This document shows, piece after piece, positions 16,740 through 27,319 of a stretch of 64,000 nucleotides of DNA. Every line of letters starts with the position of its first letter. The stretch's first letter is position 1. Position numbers and translations under genes: made by a program. This stretch comes from JAHJQZ01 sp963667595 (GTDB taxonomy: Bacteria; Pseudomonadota; Alphaproteobacteria; Rhizobiales; Devosiaceae). Below the pieces are notes generated by a model. The model made no database searches, was not told where the DNA came from, and worked only from the letters and a program-made list of their open reading frames with translations. The stretch is from positions 124,001 through 188,000 of the forward strand of contig CAXXWD010000001.1 in the NCBI GenBank assembly GCA_963667595.2, written 5' to 3'.

Positions 16740-18005
16740 ATGCACATGACCGGGCTTCTGGCGCCGAGGCCACCGATGGGGTGGAATTCGTGGAACAGTT
16801 TCGCCACCACCATCACCGAGGATCAGGCGTTGGAGGTGGCGGCGATCATGGCCGAAAAACTCCTGCCCTTCGGCTATGACGTTTTCACCATCGACATCCA
16901 GTGGTACGAGCCGGGCGCATCGAGCTACGAGTATTCCAAATCGCCCCAGACCGTACTCGACGAATGGGGCCGGTGCATACCCGCGCCCAATCGTTTCCCA
17001 TCGGCGGCAGGGGGACGCGGCTTTGCCGAAATCGCCGCCAATGTTCACTTGCTCGGCCTGAAATTCGGCATCCACATCATGCGCGGCATTCCGCGCCGGG
17101 CAGTGGAACGGAACCTGCCGGTTTTCGGAACGTCCTCCAGCGCGGCGGACATCGCCGACCGCGACGCGATCTGTTCGTGGAATCCGGACATGTATGGCGT
17201 CGACATGTCGAAACCCAGCGCCCAAGCCTATTACGATTCGATTTTCGCGCTTTACGCCTCCTGGGGCGTCGATTTCGTCAAAATGGACGACATGAGCCGG
17301 CCCTATGACGCGCATGCGGCCGAGATCGAGGCGGCGCATGCCGCCATCGCCAAATCCGGCCGACCGATGATCCTTTCCCTGTCGCCGGGCGAGACCCCGG
17401 TCTGTCGTGGCGCGCACGTCAGCGAAAACGCCCAGATGTGGCGGATCAGCGACGATCTCTGGGATGACTGGGCCCTGCTCGAACCGCAGTTCACGCGGCT
17501 TGAAAACTGGAATGCCTGGCGCCGCGACGGCGCATGGCCGGATCCGGACATGCTGCCGCTCGGCCGGCTGGCGCTCGGCGCGCGCGACACCAGTTTCACG
17601 CCGGACGAACAGCAAACACTGATGACGCTGTGGGCCATCACCCGTTCGCCGCTGATCATGGGCGGCGACCTTCGCCATCTCGACGAAAAAACGCTGAGGC
17701 TGTTGACCAATCGCGACGTGATCGCTGTCGATCAGACAAGTACCGACAACCAGCCCCATTTCGAACGGGACGGCACACGCCTGTGGTCGGCACGCGATCC
17801 GCAAAGCGGCGATGCCTATATCGCCCTGTTCAACATGACGGATGAGCGCAACACGGTCAGTTTCCCGCTGGCGCGGCTGGGGCTTTCCTCCGTTGCAAAC
17901 GTGCGCGACCTCTGGTCAGGCAAGAAGATCAAAGGAGCACCCGGCCAGGTTTCGGTGACGCTGCCGGCGCATGGCAGCGCGCTTTACCGGCTGACGCTGG
18001 CATAA
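16740..18005 (+). CDS. Alpha-galactosidase, GH27 family
   Basis: Retaining glycosidase that removes terminal alpha-galactosyl groups; 421 residues, no signal peptide, so probably cytoplasmic. It starts with the GH27 hallmark PPMGWNSWNSF (11-21). The predicted nucleophile is D183 in VDFVKMDDMS and the acid/base is D239 in RISDD, matching the R-x3-D spacing of the family. A C-terminal beta-sandwich (about 330-421) ends with HGSALYRLTLA. Two closely spaced starts exist (16740 and 16746); the second has the better distance to AAAAGGC and overlaps a short upstream frame by ATGA. Third alpha-galactosidase-type gene in 12 kb, mechanistically unrelated to the two GH4 enzymes. Confidence 0.86.
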   Translation: MHMTGLLAPRPPMGWNSWNSFATTITEDQALEVAAIMAEKLLPFGYDVFTIDIQWYEPGASSYEYSKSPQTVLDEWGRCIPAPNRFPSAAGGRGFAEIAANVHLLGLKFGIHIMRGIPRRAVERNLPVFGTSSSAADIADRDAICSWNPDMYGVDMSKPSAQAYYDSIFALYASWGVDFVKMDDMSRPYDAHAAEIEAAHAAIAKSGRPMILSLSPGETPVCRGAHVSENAQMWRISDDLWDDWALLEPQFTRLENWNAWRRDGAWPDPDMLPLGRLALGARDTSFTPDEQQTLMTLWAITRSPLIMGGDLRHLDEKTLRLLTNRDVIAVDQTSTDNQPHFERDGTRLWSARDPQSGDAYIALFNMTDERNTVSFPLARLGLSSVANVRDLWSGKKIKGAPGQVSVTLPAHGSALYRLTLA

Positions 18006-18320
18006 ACGGCCGAATTTGGCGGCATCGGCGGCATCATGGTCTTCCACGCTCCCGTTTGCGTGAAGGGCAGTGGCATGGGACGATGTCGGTTTCGATCGCC
18101 GCTCGTCATGTCCGAGATATCGCCTCGCCGAAGAACCACGTTTCGATGTCATTTGGTCGCATGGCCAGCACCGGTGTCGTCCCGATAGTTTCGCCTCGTA
18201 CAATTCAGGCCTCAAAATGCCGATCCCCTTGCGGATTGCCGTGCATTTTGCTTTGCGCATGCCATCCAGCTTGCTATTGGTCTTGGCCCTCACCCACGCA
18301 GTCCAAAGGTTATTCCCGCC
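18006..18320 (+). other. Non-coding gap between GH27 and GAF genes
   Basis: 315 bp with no convincing gene; open frames here overlap in several phases and lack ribosome sites. It should contain the end of the GH27 transcript and the promoter for the GAF-opp operon, but no good -35/-10 pair or terminator hairpin could be recognised by eye. Confidence 0.4.
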
Positions 18321-18818
18321 GTGTCTTCTTCCGATCCTGTCTTCGTTTTCGCCAATGCTCTCGCCGAGGCGAAGAGCGAGCATGAAATCGGGCGAGCGCT
18401 GCACCGGCTCGCCGCAGACACGGTTGGGGTGAAGCTTTTTACGCTCACCGCCGACAATCCCGCCAAGGGTTATGTGCGCCGCGTCTATTCGAGCGATGAA
18501 AAGGCCTATCCGGTACTCGGCACCAAGCCGATCGTTTTCGACGAGACCTATCGCAGGATGAGCGAGGAACGATTTGTCTTCGTCGTCAATTCGATCGAAG
18601 ACATGAAGGCCGACTTTCCCGATCTCGACCTGATCGTTTCGCTCGGCTGCGGCTCAGCGCTCAACATGCCCATCGTTGCCGCCGGCGAAATGCTCGGCTC
18701 GGTCAACCTGCTTCACGAAGAAGGCTGGTACACGCCGGATCGTGTCGAAGCGGCCAATGGATTGATCGTGCCGGCTATCGCCGCATTTTTCCTCCTGCGC
18801 TCCCGGTTCGTGATTTGA
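18321..18818 (+). CDS. Small GAF-domain protein, first gene of the opp operon
   Basis: 165-residue cytoplasmic protein made of one GAF domain. The core LDLIVSLGCGSALNMPIVAA followed by GEMLGSVNLLHEEGWYTPD is the beta-sheet that lines the ligand pocket; a short coiled N-terminal helix (ALAEAKSEHEIGRALHRLA) precedes it. No output domain (kinase, cyclase, HTH) is attached. A single cysteine in the SLGCGS loop argues against the free-methionine-sulfoxide reductase branch, which uses several. The start is GTG 18321. Its stop TGA (18816-18818) overlaps the TTG start of the OppB gene (18815), so it is translationally coupled to the transporter. Ligand and role are unknown. Confidence 0.78.
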   Translation: MSSSDPVFVFANALAEAKSEHEIGRALHRLAADTVGVKLFTLTADNPAKGYVRRVYSSDEKAYPVLGTKPIVFDETYRRMSEERFVFVVNSIEDMKADFPDLDLIVSLGCGSALNMPIVAAGEMLGSVNLLHEEGWYTPDRVEAANGLIVPAIAAFFLLRSRFVI

Positions 18819-19744
18819 CCAATTACATCCTGCAACGTCTGGCTCTGATGGTGACGACATTGTTCGCCATCATCACGCTGACCTTTTTCCTGATGCATGT
18901 CGTGCCGGGCGGACCGTTCGTTTCCGACAAGATGATGGCGCCTGAAATCCAGGCGGCGCTCAACGCCAAGTATCATCTCGACGAGCCGATCTGGCTGCAA
19001 TATCTCGACTATCTCAAGAGCGTCGCCATGCTCGATCTTGGCCCGTCCTTCAAATACCCGGGCATGACGGTCAACCAGATGATCGCGACGGGCCTGCCGG
19101 TCACCGCCAAGGTCGGCGTTCTGGCCCTGATCTGCGTCATCGCGCTTGGCGTGCCGCTCGGCATTGTCGCCGCGCTCAACCGCAACCGCTGGCCGGACTC
19201 GCTGGTGATGATCCTCGCCACCGTCGGCGTGGCCGTGCCGTCCTATGTCATCGCGACCCTGACGCTTTATGTCTTCGCCTTGAAACTTGGATGGGTGCCC
19301 ACCTTCGGCATTGACGACTGGCGCGGCTATTTCCTTCCGGTCTTCGCGCTTTCTGGTTTCTGGATTTCCTTTGTCGCCCGTCTGGCGCGATCCTCGCTTC
19401 TGGAAACGCTGCAACAGGACTACATGACCACGGCCAAGGCCAAGGGGTTGAGACCCGGCCAGGTGCTGTTCAAGCACGGGCTCAGAAATTCGCTCATCCC
19501 GGTCGTCACCGTGCTCGGCCCTGTGGCGGCCAACCTTCTGACCGGGTCGTTCGTCATCGAGCAGATTTTCGCCCTGCCCGGCATCGGCCGGCATTTCGTC
19601 CTTTCCATCACCAATCGCGACTACACCGCCATCATGGGCATCACGATCTTTTACGCCACGATCCTCATGGTGATGATCTTCATCGTCGACATGGCTTATC
19701 TGGTGCTCGATCCGCGCATCAAATTCGGCAGGAGTGCCAGATGA
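18815..19744 (+). CDS. oppB: Oligopeptide ABC transporter permease, OppB type
   Basis: 309-residue inner-membrane protein beginning TNYILQRLALMVTTLFAIIT, the usual OppB/DppB first helix, followed by PGGPF and GPSFKYPG. The coupling segment AKAKGLRPGQVLFKHGLRNS and the late IEQIFALPGIG are family marks. The start codon is TTG 18815 inside the end of the GAF gene, an arrangement that ties its translation to that gene. It is followed with a 4-bp overlap by OppC. Substrate is taken as oligopeptides because the binding protein at the end of the operon is of the OppA type. Confidence 0.87.
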   Translation: MTNYILQRLALMVTTLFAIITLTFFLMHVVPGGPFVSDKMMAPEIQAALNAKYHLDEPIWLQYLDYLKSVAMLDLGPSFKYPGMTVNQMIATGLPVTAKVGVLALICVIALGVPLGIVAALNRNRWPDSLVMILATVGVAVPSYVIATLTLYVFALKLGWVPTFGIDDWRGYFLPVFALSGFWISFVARLARSSLLETLQQDYMTTAKAKGLRPGQVLFKHGLRNSLIPVVTVLGPVAANLLTGSFVIEQIFALPGIGRHFVLSITNRDYTAIMGITIFYATILMVMIFIVDMAYLVLDPRIKFGRSAR

Positions 19745-20912
19745 CGGACCAGACCATCGCGCCCGAAATGTGGGCGCCCGCCACCCGTGAAGCCGGCGCC
19801 GCCGAGGAGATCGCCGCCCCGAGCCTGACCTTCTGGCAGGACGTGCGTCGACGCCTCTCCCACAACAAGCTCGCCATGTCGGGCCTCATATTCATCATCA
19901 TCCTGTCGCTGGCGGCGGTGATCGGGCCGTATTTCTACGTCCACAACTATTCCGACCAGAACCTTAAATACGCCAATGTGCCGCCGATCCTGCAAACCTA
20001 TTCGGTGCCGCAGACGGCGGGCGGGGACGAGCGGTTCTTCTTCAATTCCGGCTCCCAGCTGCTTTACGCCATCGGCGCCGACGGCTCGCTCAACGATCTC
20101 GTGCGCTACAAGAAAAAGGACATGATGAAAAAGGCGCTGATCTATCAGATCGGCGACAGGCAGGTCACCATCCAGACGTCCAAACGCGTGATCAGTCTCG
20201 ACGACGGCACCGTGCTGTCGCCCTCGGGCTGGGTGTGGAACTCCATTTATCCCTTAGGCACCGACCAGCTCGGCCGGGACGAACTGGCCCGTCAGCTTTA
20301 CGGTGCCCGCATCTCGCTGACCGTGGCGCTGGTCGCAACCCTGGTCAATTTCACCATCGGCGTCTTTTACGGCGGCCTCAGCGGCTATCTCGGCGGCAAG
20401 GCCGACACCATCATGATGCGTATCGTCGAGGTGATTTCCACCATCCCGCTGACGCTCTACGTCATTCTCATCATGGTGGTCATGACCTCCGGCTTCGTTG
20501 CGGTAATCATCGCCATCGGCTCGGTCTATTGGGTGGATATGGCCCGCATTGTGCGCGGTGAAATCCTGACCCTCAAGGAACAGGACTACATCGCCGCCGC
20601 CAACACCATGGGCGCCTCGACCTGGCGCATCCTCACGCGGCACCTGTTGCCCAATGCCATCGGGCCGATCCTCGTCACCCTGACCATGCTCATTCCGAGC
20701 GCCATCTTCATCGAAAGCTTCATGAGTTTCATCGGCCTCGGCGTGACCCCGCCACAGGCGAGCTGGGGCACGCTGACTTCCGACGCCGTCGAAACTCTGA
20801 GGGCCTATCCCTATCAGCTCTTTTTCCCCGCCGCCGCCATCTCCCTGACCATGTTCGCCTTCAACTTCCTCGGCGACGGCTTGCGCGACGCGCTCGATCC
20901 GAGGCTTCGCAC

Positions 20913-20916
<4 letters not shown>
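19741..20916 (+). CDS. oppC: Oligopeptide ABC transporter permease, OppC type with large periplasmic insert
   Basis: 391 residues; an N-terminal cytoplasmic segment, first helix at about 40-65, then roughly 110 residues (rich in charged and aromatic residues) before GTDQLGRDELARQLYGARIS, where shorter relatives have about 30. The remaining five helices and the coupling segment EQDYIAAANTMGASTWRIL are normal, and DGLRDALDPRLRT is the usual end. Overlaps oppB by 4 bp (ATGA) and oppD by 4 bp, so the operon is translated as a coupled series. Such inserts occur in OppC of other bacteria and probably contact the binding protein. Confidence 0.87.
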
Positions 20917-22924
<2,008 letters not shown>

Positions 22925-22939
22925 CAAGCGTCTTGCTGG

Positions 22940-23032
22940 CGCATCGGACGAAAAAGCGGAATCCGGTTTTCGCCATATCCGATGCGGCCAACACAAGATG
23001 AAACCGGGTTTTCTGATGCAATCGAAAACCCG
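22940..23032. repeat. Two palindromic repeats between oppF and oppA
   Basis: First hairpin: CGCATCGGA (22940-22948) with TCCGATGCG (22978-22986). Second: CGGGTTTTC (23005-23013) with GAAAACCCG (23024-23032). Both pair perfectly over 9 bp. The first resembles a dispersed intergenic repeat seen widely in rhizobia. They occupy most of the gap before the binding-protein gene and may protect or separate the downstream message. Confidence 0.6.
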
Positions 23033-23094
23033 AGGCTGAAGCTCACAAGGGTCTGAAAGAAGAGGCGCGCAAGCGCCGGAACAGGAGTGTTTTG

Positions 23095-24681
23095 ATGTTG
23101 AGGAAACTGTTGCCGCTGACGGCGGCGCTGCTGATGATGGGAACCGCCTTGCCGGCGCTGGCAGCCGGCGAGTTGACCTATGTGGTCAATAACGAGTCGG
23201 CGACCTTCGATCCGAGCACGTCGACCGAAACCTTTGCGCTGCCGGTGATCGGCGCGACTTTCGAGGGTCTGGTCAAGTTTGCGCCCGACAACAGCGTCGT
23301 GCCGGCGCTCGCCGACAGCTGGGACATCAGCGATGATGGCTTGACCTACACCTTCCATATCCGCTCCGACGCCAAGTGGTCGGACGGCAAGCCGGTTACC
23401 GCCGGCGATTTCGTCTATGCCTGGAAGCGCGTGCTGACCCCGGCGGCCGGCGCCAAGAACGCGCCGATCCTTTACGTCATCGCCGGCGCCGAGGATTTCT
23501 ACAATGGCAAGAGCACGGACGTCGCCATTTCGGCGCCGGACGACCAGACGCTGACCTTCACGCTGGCGGCGCCCGTCGCCTACATGATGCAGCTTCTACC
23601 GTTCCAGGTGTTCGACCCGGTGCGCGAGGACGTGGTCTCCGCCGATCCGGAAGGCTGGACCCGCGATCCGGCGACCTTTGTCGGCACCGGCCCGTTCCGC
23701 GTGGCCGAGTTCAATTTCGGCAAGTCGACGGTTCTCGAAAAGAACCCGAATTACTATGACGCCGACAAAGTCAGCCTCGACAAGCTGACCTTCCGCCTGG
23801 TACCCGATCCGGCCACAGCGCTTGCCGCCTATGAGGCGGGAGACGTCGACGGCATCGAAGCCGTTCCGGGTCCGGAACTGCCGCGCCTGTCCTCCGAGGA
23901 TGGCAACGGCTTTTTAGTCGTGCCGGCGCTCGGCCACACCTACGCCTTCTTCAACCCGGCCAAGAGCCCGGTCGACAACGTCAAGGTCAGAAAGGCCCTG
24001 GCCGAAGCGATCGACAGGCAGAACCTCATCGACTTCGTCATGCAGTCGGCCGACGTTCCGGCCACGGGCCTTGTGCCCTTCGGCATGAACGTTGCCGGCG
24101 AGGAATTCCGCGACGGCACCTCCGATTTCGGTCTGGCGCCGGAGGCCCGCGTCGAGGATGCCCAGAAGCTTCTGGCCGAAGCCGGCTATCCCAATGGCGA
24201 CGGCTTCCCCGACACCGTCTTCGTGACCTACTCCTCGCCTGCGATCGAAAAGATCCTCGAAGCCATCCAGCAGATGTGGAAGCAGAATCTGAACATCGAC
24301 GTGAAGATTCAGGCCAGCGAATGGCAGGTCTACTATCCGGAAATCCAGAAGGTCGATTACCAGATCGCCCAGATGGGCTGGGGCGCCGACTATCCGCACC
24401 CGATGACGTTTCTGGAAAACTTCACCACGGGCAGCCCGAACAACCTCGCCAAGTGGTCGAACGCCGATTACGACGCGCTGATCGCCGACGCCAAGGTGAC
24501 CCAGGATCCGAAGACCTCGCTCGACGACATGCGCAAGGCCGAGGCCATCATGATGGACGACATGGTCATCCTGCCCATGTACTACCGGTCCAACTACATG
24601 ATGATGAAGCCCTATGTCGAAGGCTTCTGGCGCTCGCCGCTCAACCAGCCCTATTTCGACGCGGTGACGTTGAACAAGTAG
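23095..24681 (+). CDS. oppA: Oligopeptide-binding protein, OppA type
   Basis: Exported periplasmic binder, 528 residues, with signal peptide MLRKLLPLTAALLMMGTALP cleaved near LAAG. OppA features: TYTFHIRSDAKWSDGKPVTA, then DFVYAWKRVLTP, and the GTGPFRVAEFNFG block; WGADYPHPMTFLENF is the C-terminal OppA/peptide-type stretch. Chosen start ATG 23095 has AGGAG seven bases upstream; a TTG immediately before is not needed. It is the last gene of the GAF-oppBCDF-oppA operon, after 170 bp of repeats; a strong hairpin follows. Peptides, including cell-wall peptides, are the expected substrate; the nearby galactosidase genes could also suggest a glycoside, but the sequence looks like classical OppA. 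Confidence 0.87.
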   Translation: MLRKLLPLTAALLMMGTALPALAAGELTYVVNNESATFDPSTSTETFALPVIGATFEGLVKFAPDNSVVPALADSWDISDDGLTYTFHIRSDAKWSDGKPVTAGDFVYAWKRVLTPAAGAKNAPILYVIAGAEDFYNGKSTDVAISAPDDQTLTFTLAAPVAYMMQLLPFQVFDPVREDVVSADPEGWTRDPATFVGTGPFRVAEFNFGKSTVLEKNPNYYDADKVSLDKLTFRLVPDPATALAAYEAGDVDGIEAVPGPELPRLSSEDGNGFLVVPALGHTYAFFNPAKSPVDNVKVRKALAEAIDRQNLIDFVMQSADVPATGLVPFGMNVAGEEFRDGTSDFGLAPEARVEDAQKLLAEAGYPNGDGFPDTVFVTYSSPAIEKILEAIQQMWKQNLNIDVKIQASEWQVYYPEIQKVDYQIAQMGWGADYPHPMTFLENFTTGSPNNLAKWSNADYDALIADAKVTQDPKTSLDDMRKAEAIMMDDMVILPMYYRSNYMMMKPYVEGFWRSPLNQPYFDAVTLNK

Positions 24682-24706
24682 GCTTTCGCGGCAAGGCATA
24701 TGAATC

Positions 24707-24742
24707 GGGCCGGCACGGGAGACTGTGCCGGCCCGTTCTTTC
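24707..24742 (+). terminator. Rho-independent terminator after oppA
   Basis: Perfect 10-bp arms GGGCCGGCAC (24707-24716) and GTGCCGGCCC (24725-24734) with an 8-nt loop, followed by GTTCTTTC. Placed 26 bp after the oppA stop. Confidence 0.75.
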
Positions 24743-24837
24743 ACTGGCATGATACCAGCGACCTTTCATGGTGACCGATTATCGCCTGTCACCTGACTCC
24801 TTTTGGGGGAACTTGACCTTCGAAACAACATGACGGA

Positions 24838-24870
24838 GTCATCCCGGTGCTTGACACCCGGGAACCACTC
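24838..24870 (+). repeat. REP-like element, copy A
   Basis: GTCATCCCGG...CCCGGGAACCACTC. An inverted near-copy lies at 25119-25150. Each copy is itself partly palindromic (CCCGG/CCGGG). Confidence 0.6.
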
Positions 24871-24988
24871 GCATCGGCAACGCGCGAAAGTGCCTGTTGA
24901 CTAATTTATTGATATATAACTGTTTTATTGGCTAGAGTGTTTTCAGGCGAAGTGGGTACCGGTTCGCCGGTTCGAGTGAAGAGGATCA

Positions 24989-25013
24989 GAAAACAGTCCA
25001 GTGGACTGTTTTC
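24989..25013. repeat. Perfect 12-bp palindrome within the intergenic mosaic
   Basis: Arms GAAAACAGTCCA (24989-25000) and TGGACTGTTTTC (25002-25013) around one base. The preceding stretch from about 24933 (GAGTGTTTTCAGGCGAAGTG and onward) resembles a dispersed repeat common between genes in rhizobia. A regulatory or terminator role is not excluded, but no T-tract or adjacent gene supports it. Confidence 0.55.
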
Positions 25014-25041
25014 CCGATGAACACGCCATAACAAGAAGATA

Positions 25042-25079
25042 GAGCAGATCACCCGAACCAACTCAAACGTGATCTGCTC
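25042..25079. repeat. Inverted repeat GAGCAGATCAC / GTGATCTGCTC
   Basis: Perfect 11-bp arms at 25042-25052 and 25069-25079 with a 16-nt loop. Part of the same repeat mosaic that fills 24838-25450. Confidence 0.6.
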
Positions 25080-25118
25080 GAGTGAGCAAACCCGCAGCTT
25101 GGATGCAAGTTGTTCCGA

Positions 25119-25150
25119 GAGTGGGTCCCGGCATCAAGTGCCGGGATGAC
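25119..25150 (-). repeat. REP-like element, copy B (inverted relative to A)
   Basis: Reverse complement GTCATCCCGG...GCCGGGACCCACTC matches copy A at 24838-24870 with a few differences. A and B bracket the palindromes between them. Confidence 0.6.
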
Positions 25151-25338
25151 CATGGTAGGGATGAGACGCTTCACACAACTCACCATGGCCAAACCCTCAA
25201 GTGAGCTTGGGACAAGAGCCGTTGATATAAAACCGTTGCGAAAGGCCCCAGTGAATAAGGTCTGTGAACCTATCCGCGAACCGGTTGGCGATCCTTGGCT
25301 TGGCCGGTGTTCTGCCCGCGCCGCCTGAACGAACACAT

Positions 25339-25450
25339 CGTCATTCCCGTGCAAAACGGGAATCCAGCTCACGCGAGTCGTCGCGTGAAAGGGAGTCTTT
25401 CGCGCCGCCGACGCGGCGCTGCTGGATCCCCGGTCAGGTCGGGGATGACG
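25339..25450. repeat. REP-like inverted pair, copies C and D
   Basis: CGTCATTCCCG...CGGGAATCCAGC (25339-25370) and, inverted, GCTGGATCCCCGG...GGGGATGACG (25421-25450) are further members of the family of copies A and B. The space between holds smaller palindromes (CTCACGCGA/TCGCGTGA). The whole block from 24743 to 25479 carries no convincing gene. Confidence 0.6.
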
Positions 25451-25479
25451 AAGGCACATGGGACCGGCAGCCCGCCGCC

Positions 25480-26340
25480 CTAACCCTTCACCGAACCGGT
25501 GAGGCCGCCGACGATGTGGCGTTCCAGCAGCATGAAGAAGGTCAGCGCCGGAATCATCGAAAGGGCCGTGAAGGCCAGGATCGAGGCGGTGTCCTGAGAA
25601 TACTGCGTCTGGAAGGTGGCGACACCGAGCGGCAGGGTGAAATTCTCCTGAGTGGTGAAGACCAGTAGCGGCAGGAGATAGCCGTTCCAGCTGGTGATGA
25701 AAGCCAGGACCGCAACGGTGATCAGAGCCGGCTTGGACAGCGGCAACAGGATCATCCAGAAGAAGCCGAGCCGCGAAGCACCATCGATTTCAGCCGCGTC
25801 CTGCAACTCGCCGGGGATGGCCGCCATGAACGGGCGAAGGATGATGATGGTGATCGGCAGCGAGAAGGCCACCTGGGTGATGATCACACCGAGCGGGTTG
25901 TCGAGCAGATGCAATCGCGCAAGTTGCAGATAGACCGGCAGAACCGCGACGCTCAAGGGGAACAGCAGGCCGACGGTGAAGATGGCATAGATCACCTCGC
26001 GGCCGTTGAACTTGTAGCGCGACAGCGCATAGGCGGTCATCGAGCCCAGAACGACGGTCGAGATCGTGCACCCGGCCGACACCACCAGCGAGTTCAGCAT
26101 GAAGCGCCAGAACATCCAGTTGGTCAGCACCCCGATATAGTTGTCGAAAATCCAGGGATTGGGCAATCCGGCCGGATTGGCGTTGAGCTGGCCATTGGAG
26201 CGGAAGCCGCCGAGAATGACGAACAGGATCGGCACCAGGGTTACGGCCACGATCAGGAACGCCGACAGATAGCGGATCGGCGGAAGAATCGAAAAAGGAC
26301 GACGGGGACGCCGCCTGACTTGAACCTCACTCGTCATCAT
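25480..26340 (-). CDS. Sugar ABC transporter permease, MalG type
   Basis: 286-residue inner-membrane subunit, about six helices. Begins with a basic cytoplasmic tail (VRRRPRRPF) and first helix at about 25-45. The cytoplasmic coupling loop is ELQDAAEIDGASRLGFFWMILLPLSKPAL in family form, and the C-terminus ends in LLERHIVGGLTGSVKG, a standard MalG ending. Its start overlaps the stop of the MalF-type gene by 4 bp. Last gene of the minus-strand group ATPase / binding protein / MalF / MalG. Sugar unknown. Confidence 0.88.
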   Translation of the reverse strand: MMTSEVQVRRRPRRPFSILPPIRYLSAFLIVAVTLVPILFVILGGFRSNGQLNANPAGLPNPWIFDNYIGVLTNWMFWRFMLNSLVVSAGCTISTVVLGSMTAYALSRYKFNGREVIYAIFTVGLLFPLSVAVLPVYLQLARLHLLDNPLGVIITQVAFSLPITIIILRPFMAAIPGELQDAAEIDGASRLGFFWMILLPLSKPALITVAVLAFITSWNGYLLPLLVFTTQENFTLPLGVATFQTQYSQDTASILAFTALSMIPALTFFMLLERHIVGGLTGSVKG

Positions 26341-27317
26341 GCACCAACCGCGTTTGTCTGTGCGCCTTCAATATCCCGGCTCAGGGCGTAGCGCTGATAG
26401 AGCAGGGCGAAGGTGAAGCAGATGATGAACAGAACGACGGCAACGGCGCTGCCATAGCCGAAGGCAATGCGTCCGAAACCGCGATCGATAAGATAGGTGG
26501 CCATCGTCATCGATGCGCCGGCCGGACCACCCTTGGTCATGATCCACACGAGATCGAACAGCTGCAGCGAACCGATCACCGACAGGAAGATCCAGATGCG
26601 GATCGTCGGTGCGAGCAAAGGCAAGGTGATGAACCGTGTCACCTGCCAGGGATTGGCGCCGTCAATCAGCGCCGCCTCGCGGATGTCCTCGGGCGTCCCT
26701 TGCAGGCCCGCCAGGAACAACACGATGCCGAAACCGATATATTTCCAGGTGGCGACCCAGAAGATCGTCCACATGACGACATTGCCGTCGGCCAGCCACA
26801 ACTGAATGAAATCGCCCAGGCCAACCGCCTTGAGCATGTCGTCGAAAGCGCCGCCGGGCAGCAGATAGAGCGACCAGACCACCGCAGCGATGGCTTCGGA
26901 AAGCACATATGGGGTGAACACGAGAAGACGCAAGAAGGTCCGCCCGATGATGCGGCCGTTAAGCAGAAGGGCAATGCCGATGCTCAATGGCAGCTGGACC
27001 ACCAGCGAGAAGGTGACGACGAAGAAATTGTTGGTGAGCCCCCTCAGAAAGACGGGGTCGGACAGGATTTTGATGTAATTGCCAAATCCGACGAAGTGGT
27101 CGAGCGGGGTAAACCCATTCCACTTGAAGAAACTGTAATAGGATGCCGCGATCAACGGAAAGAAGACGAAGGCGACAAACAGTACAAGTGAAGGCCCAAC
27201 CAGAACGACGAGTTCTGCGGTCTTGCGAATCTTCATCTGACGGCGGGGTGCCGGCGCAGATCGTTGACTGCGCTGGGACCCCGCCGCCGTGACGGTCACG
27301 GCGGCAGGATTTGTCAT
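26337..27317 (-). CDS. Sugar ABC transporter permease, MalF type
   Basis: 326 residues with a cytoplasmic N-terminal tail of about 30 rich in arginine, then six helices. The coupling loop is EDIREAALIDGANPWQVTRFITLP, followed by the late FDLVWIMTKGGPAGASMT signature typical of MalF/UgpA proteins. It begins 2 bp after the binding-protein stop and overlaps the MalG-type gene. No glycosidase is in this operon, so the substrate cannot be guessed from neighbours. Confidence 0.88.
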   Translation of the reverse strand: MTNPAAVTVTAAGSQRSQRSAPAPRRQMKIRKTAELVVLVGPSLVLFVAFVFFPLIAASYYSFFKWNGFTPLDHFVGFGNYIKILSDPVFLRGLTNNFFVVTFSLVVQLPLSIGIALLLNGRIIGRTFLRLLVFTPYVLSEAIAAVVWSLYLLPGGAFDDMLKAVGLGDFIQLWLADGNVVMWTIFWVATWKYIGFGIVLFLAGLQGTPEDIREAALIDGANPWQVTRFITLPLLAPTIRIWIFLSVIGSLQLFDLVWIMTKGGPAGASMTMATYLIDRGFGRIAFGYGSAVAVVLFIICFTFALLYQRYALSRDIEGAQTNAVGA

Positions 27318-27319
27318 GG

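Noticed and set aside
18056..18432. Overlapping small frames between GH27 and the GAF gene
   Set aside because: Mutually overlapping in two phases, without ribosome sites or protein features.
24838..25450. Possible CRISPR array
   Set aside because: Repeat units are inverted pairs at irregular distances, not direct repeats with uniform spacers, and no cas genes are present.
25049..25459. 136-codon minus-strand frame downstream of oppA
   Set aside because: It is built from the REP-like repeats; such frames recur wherever the repeats occur.
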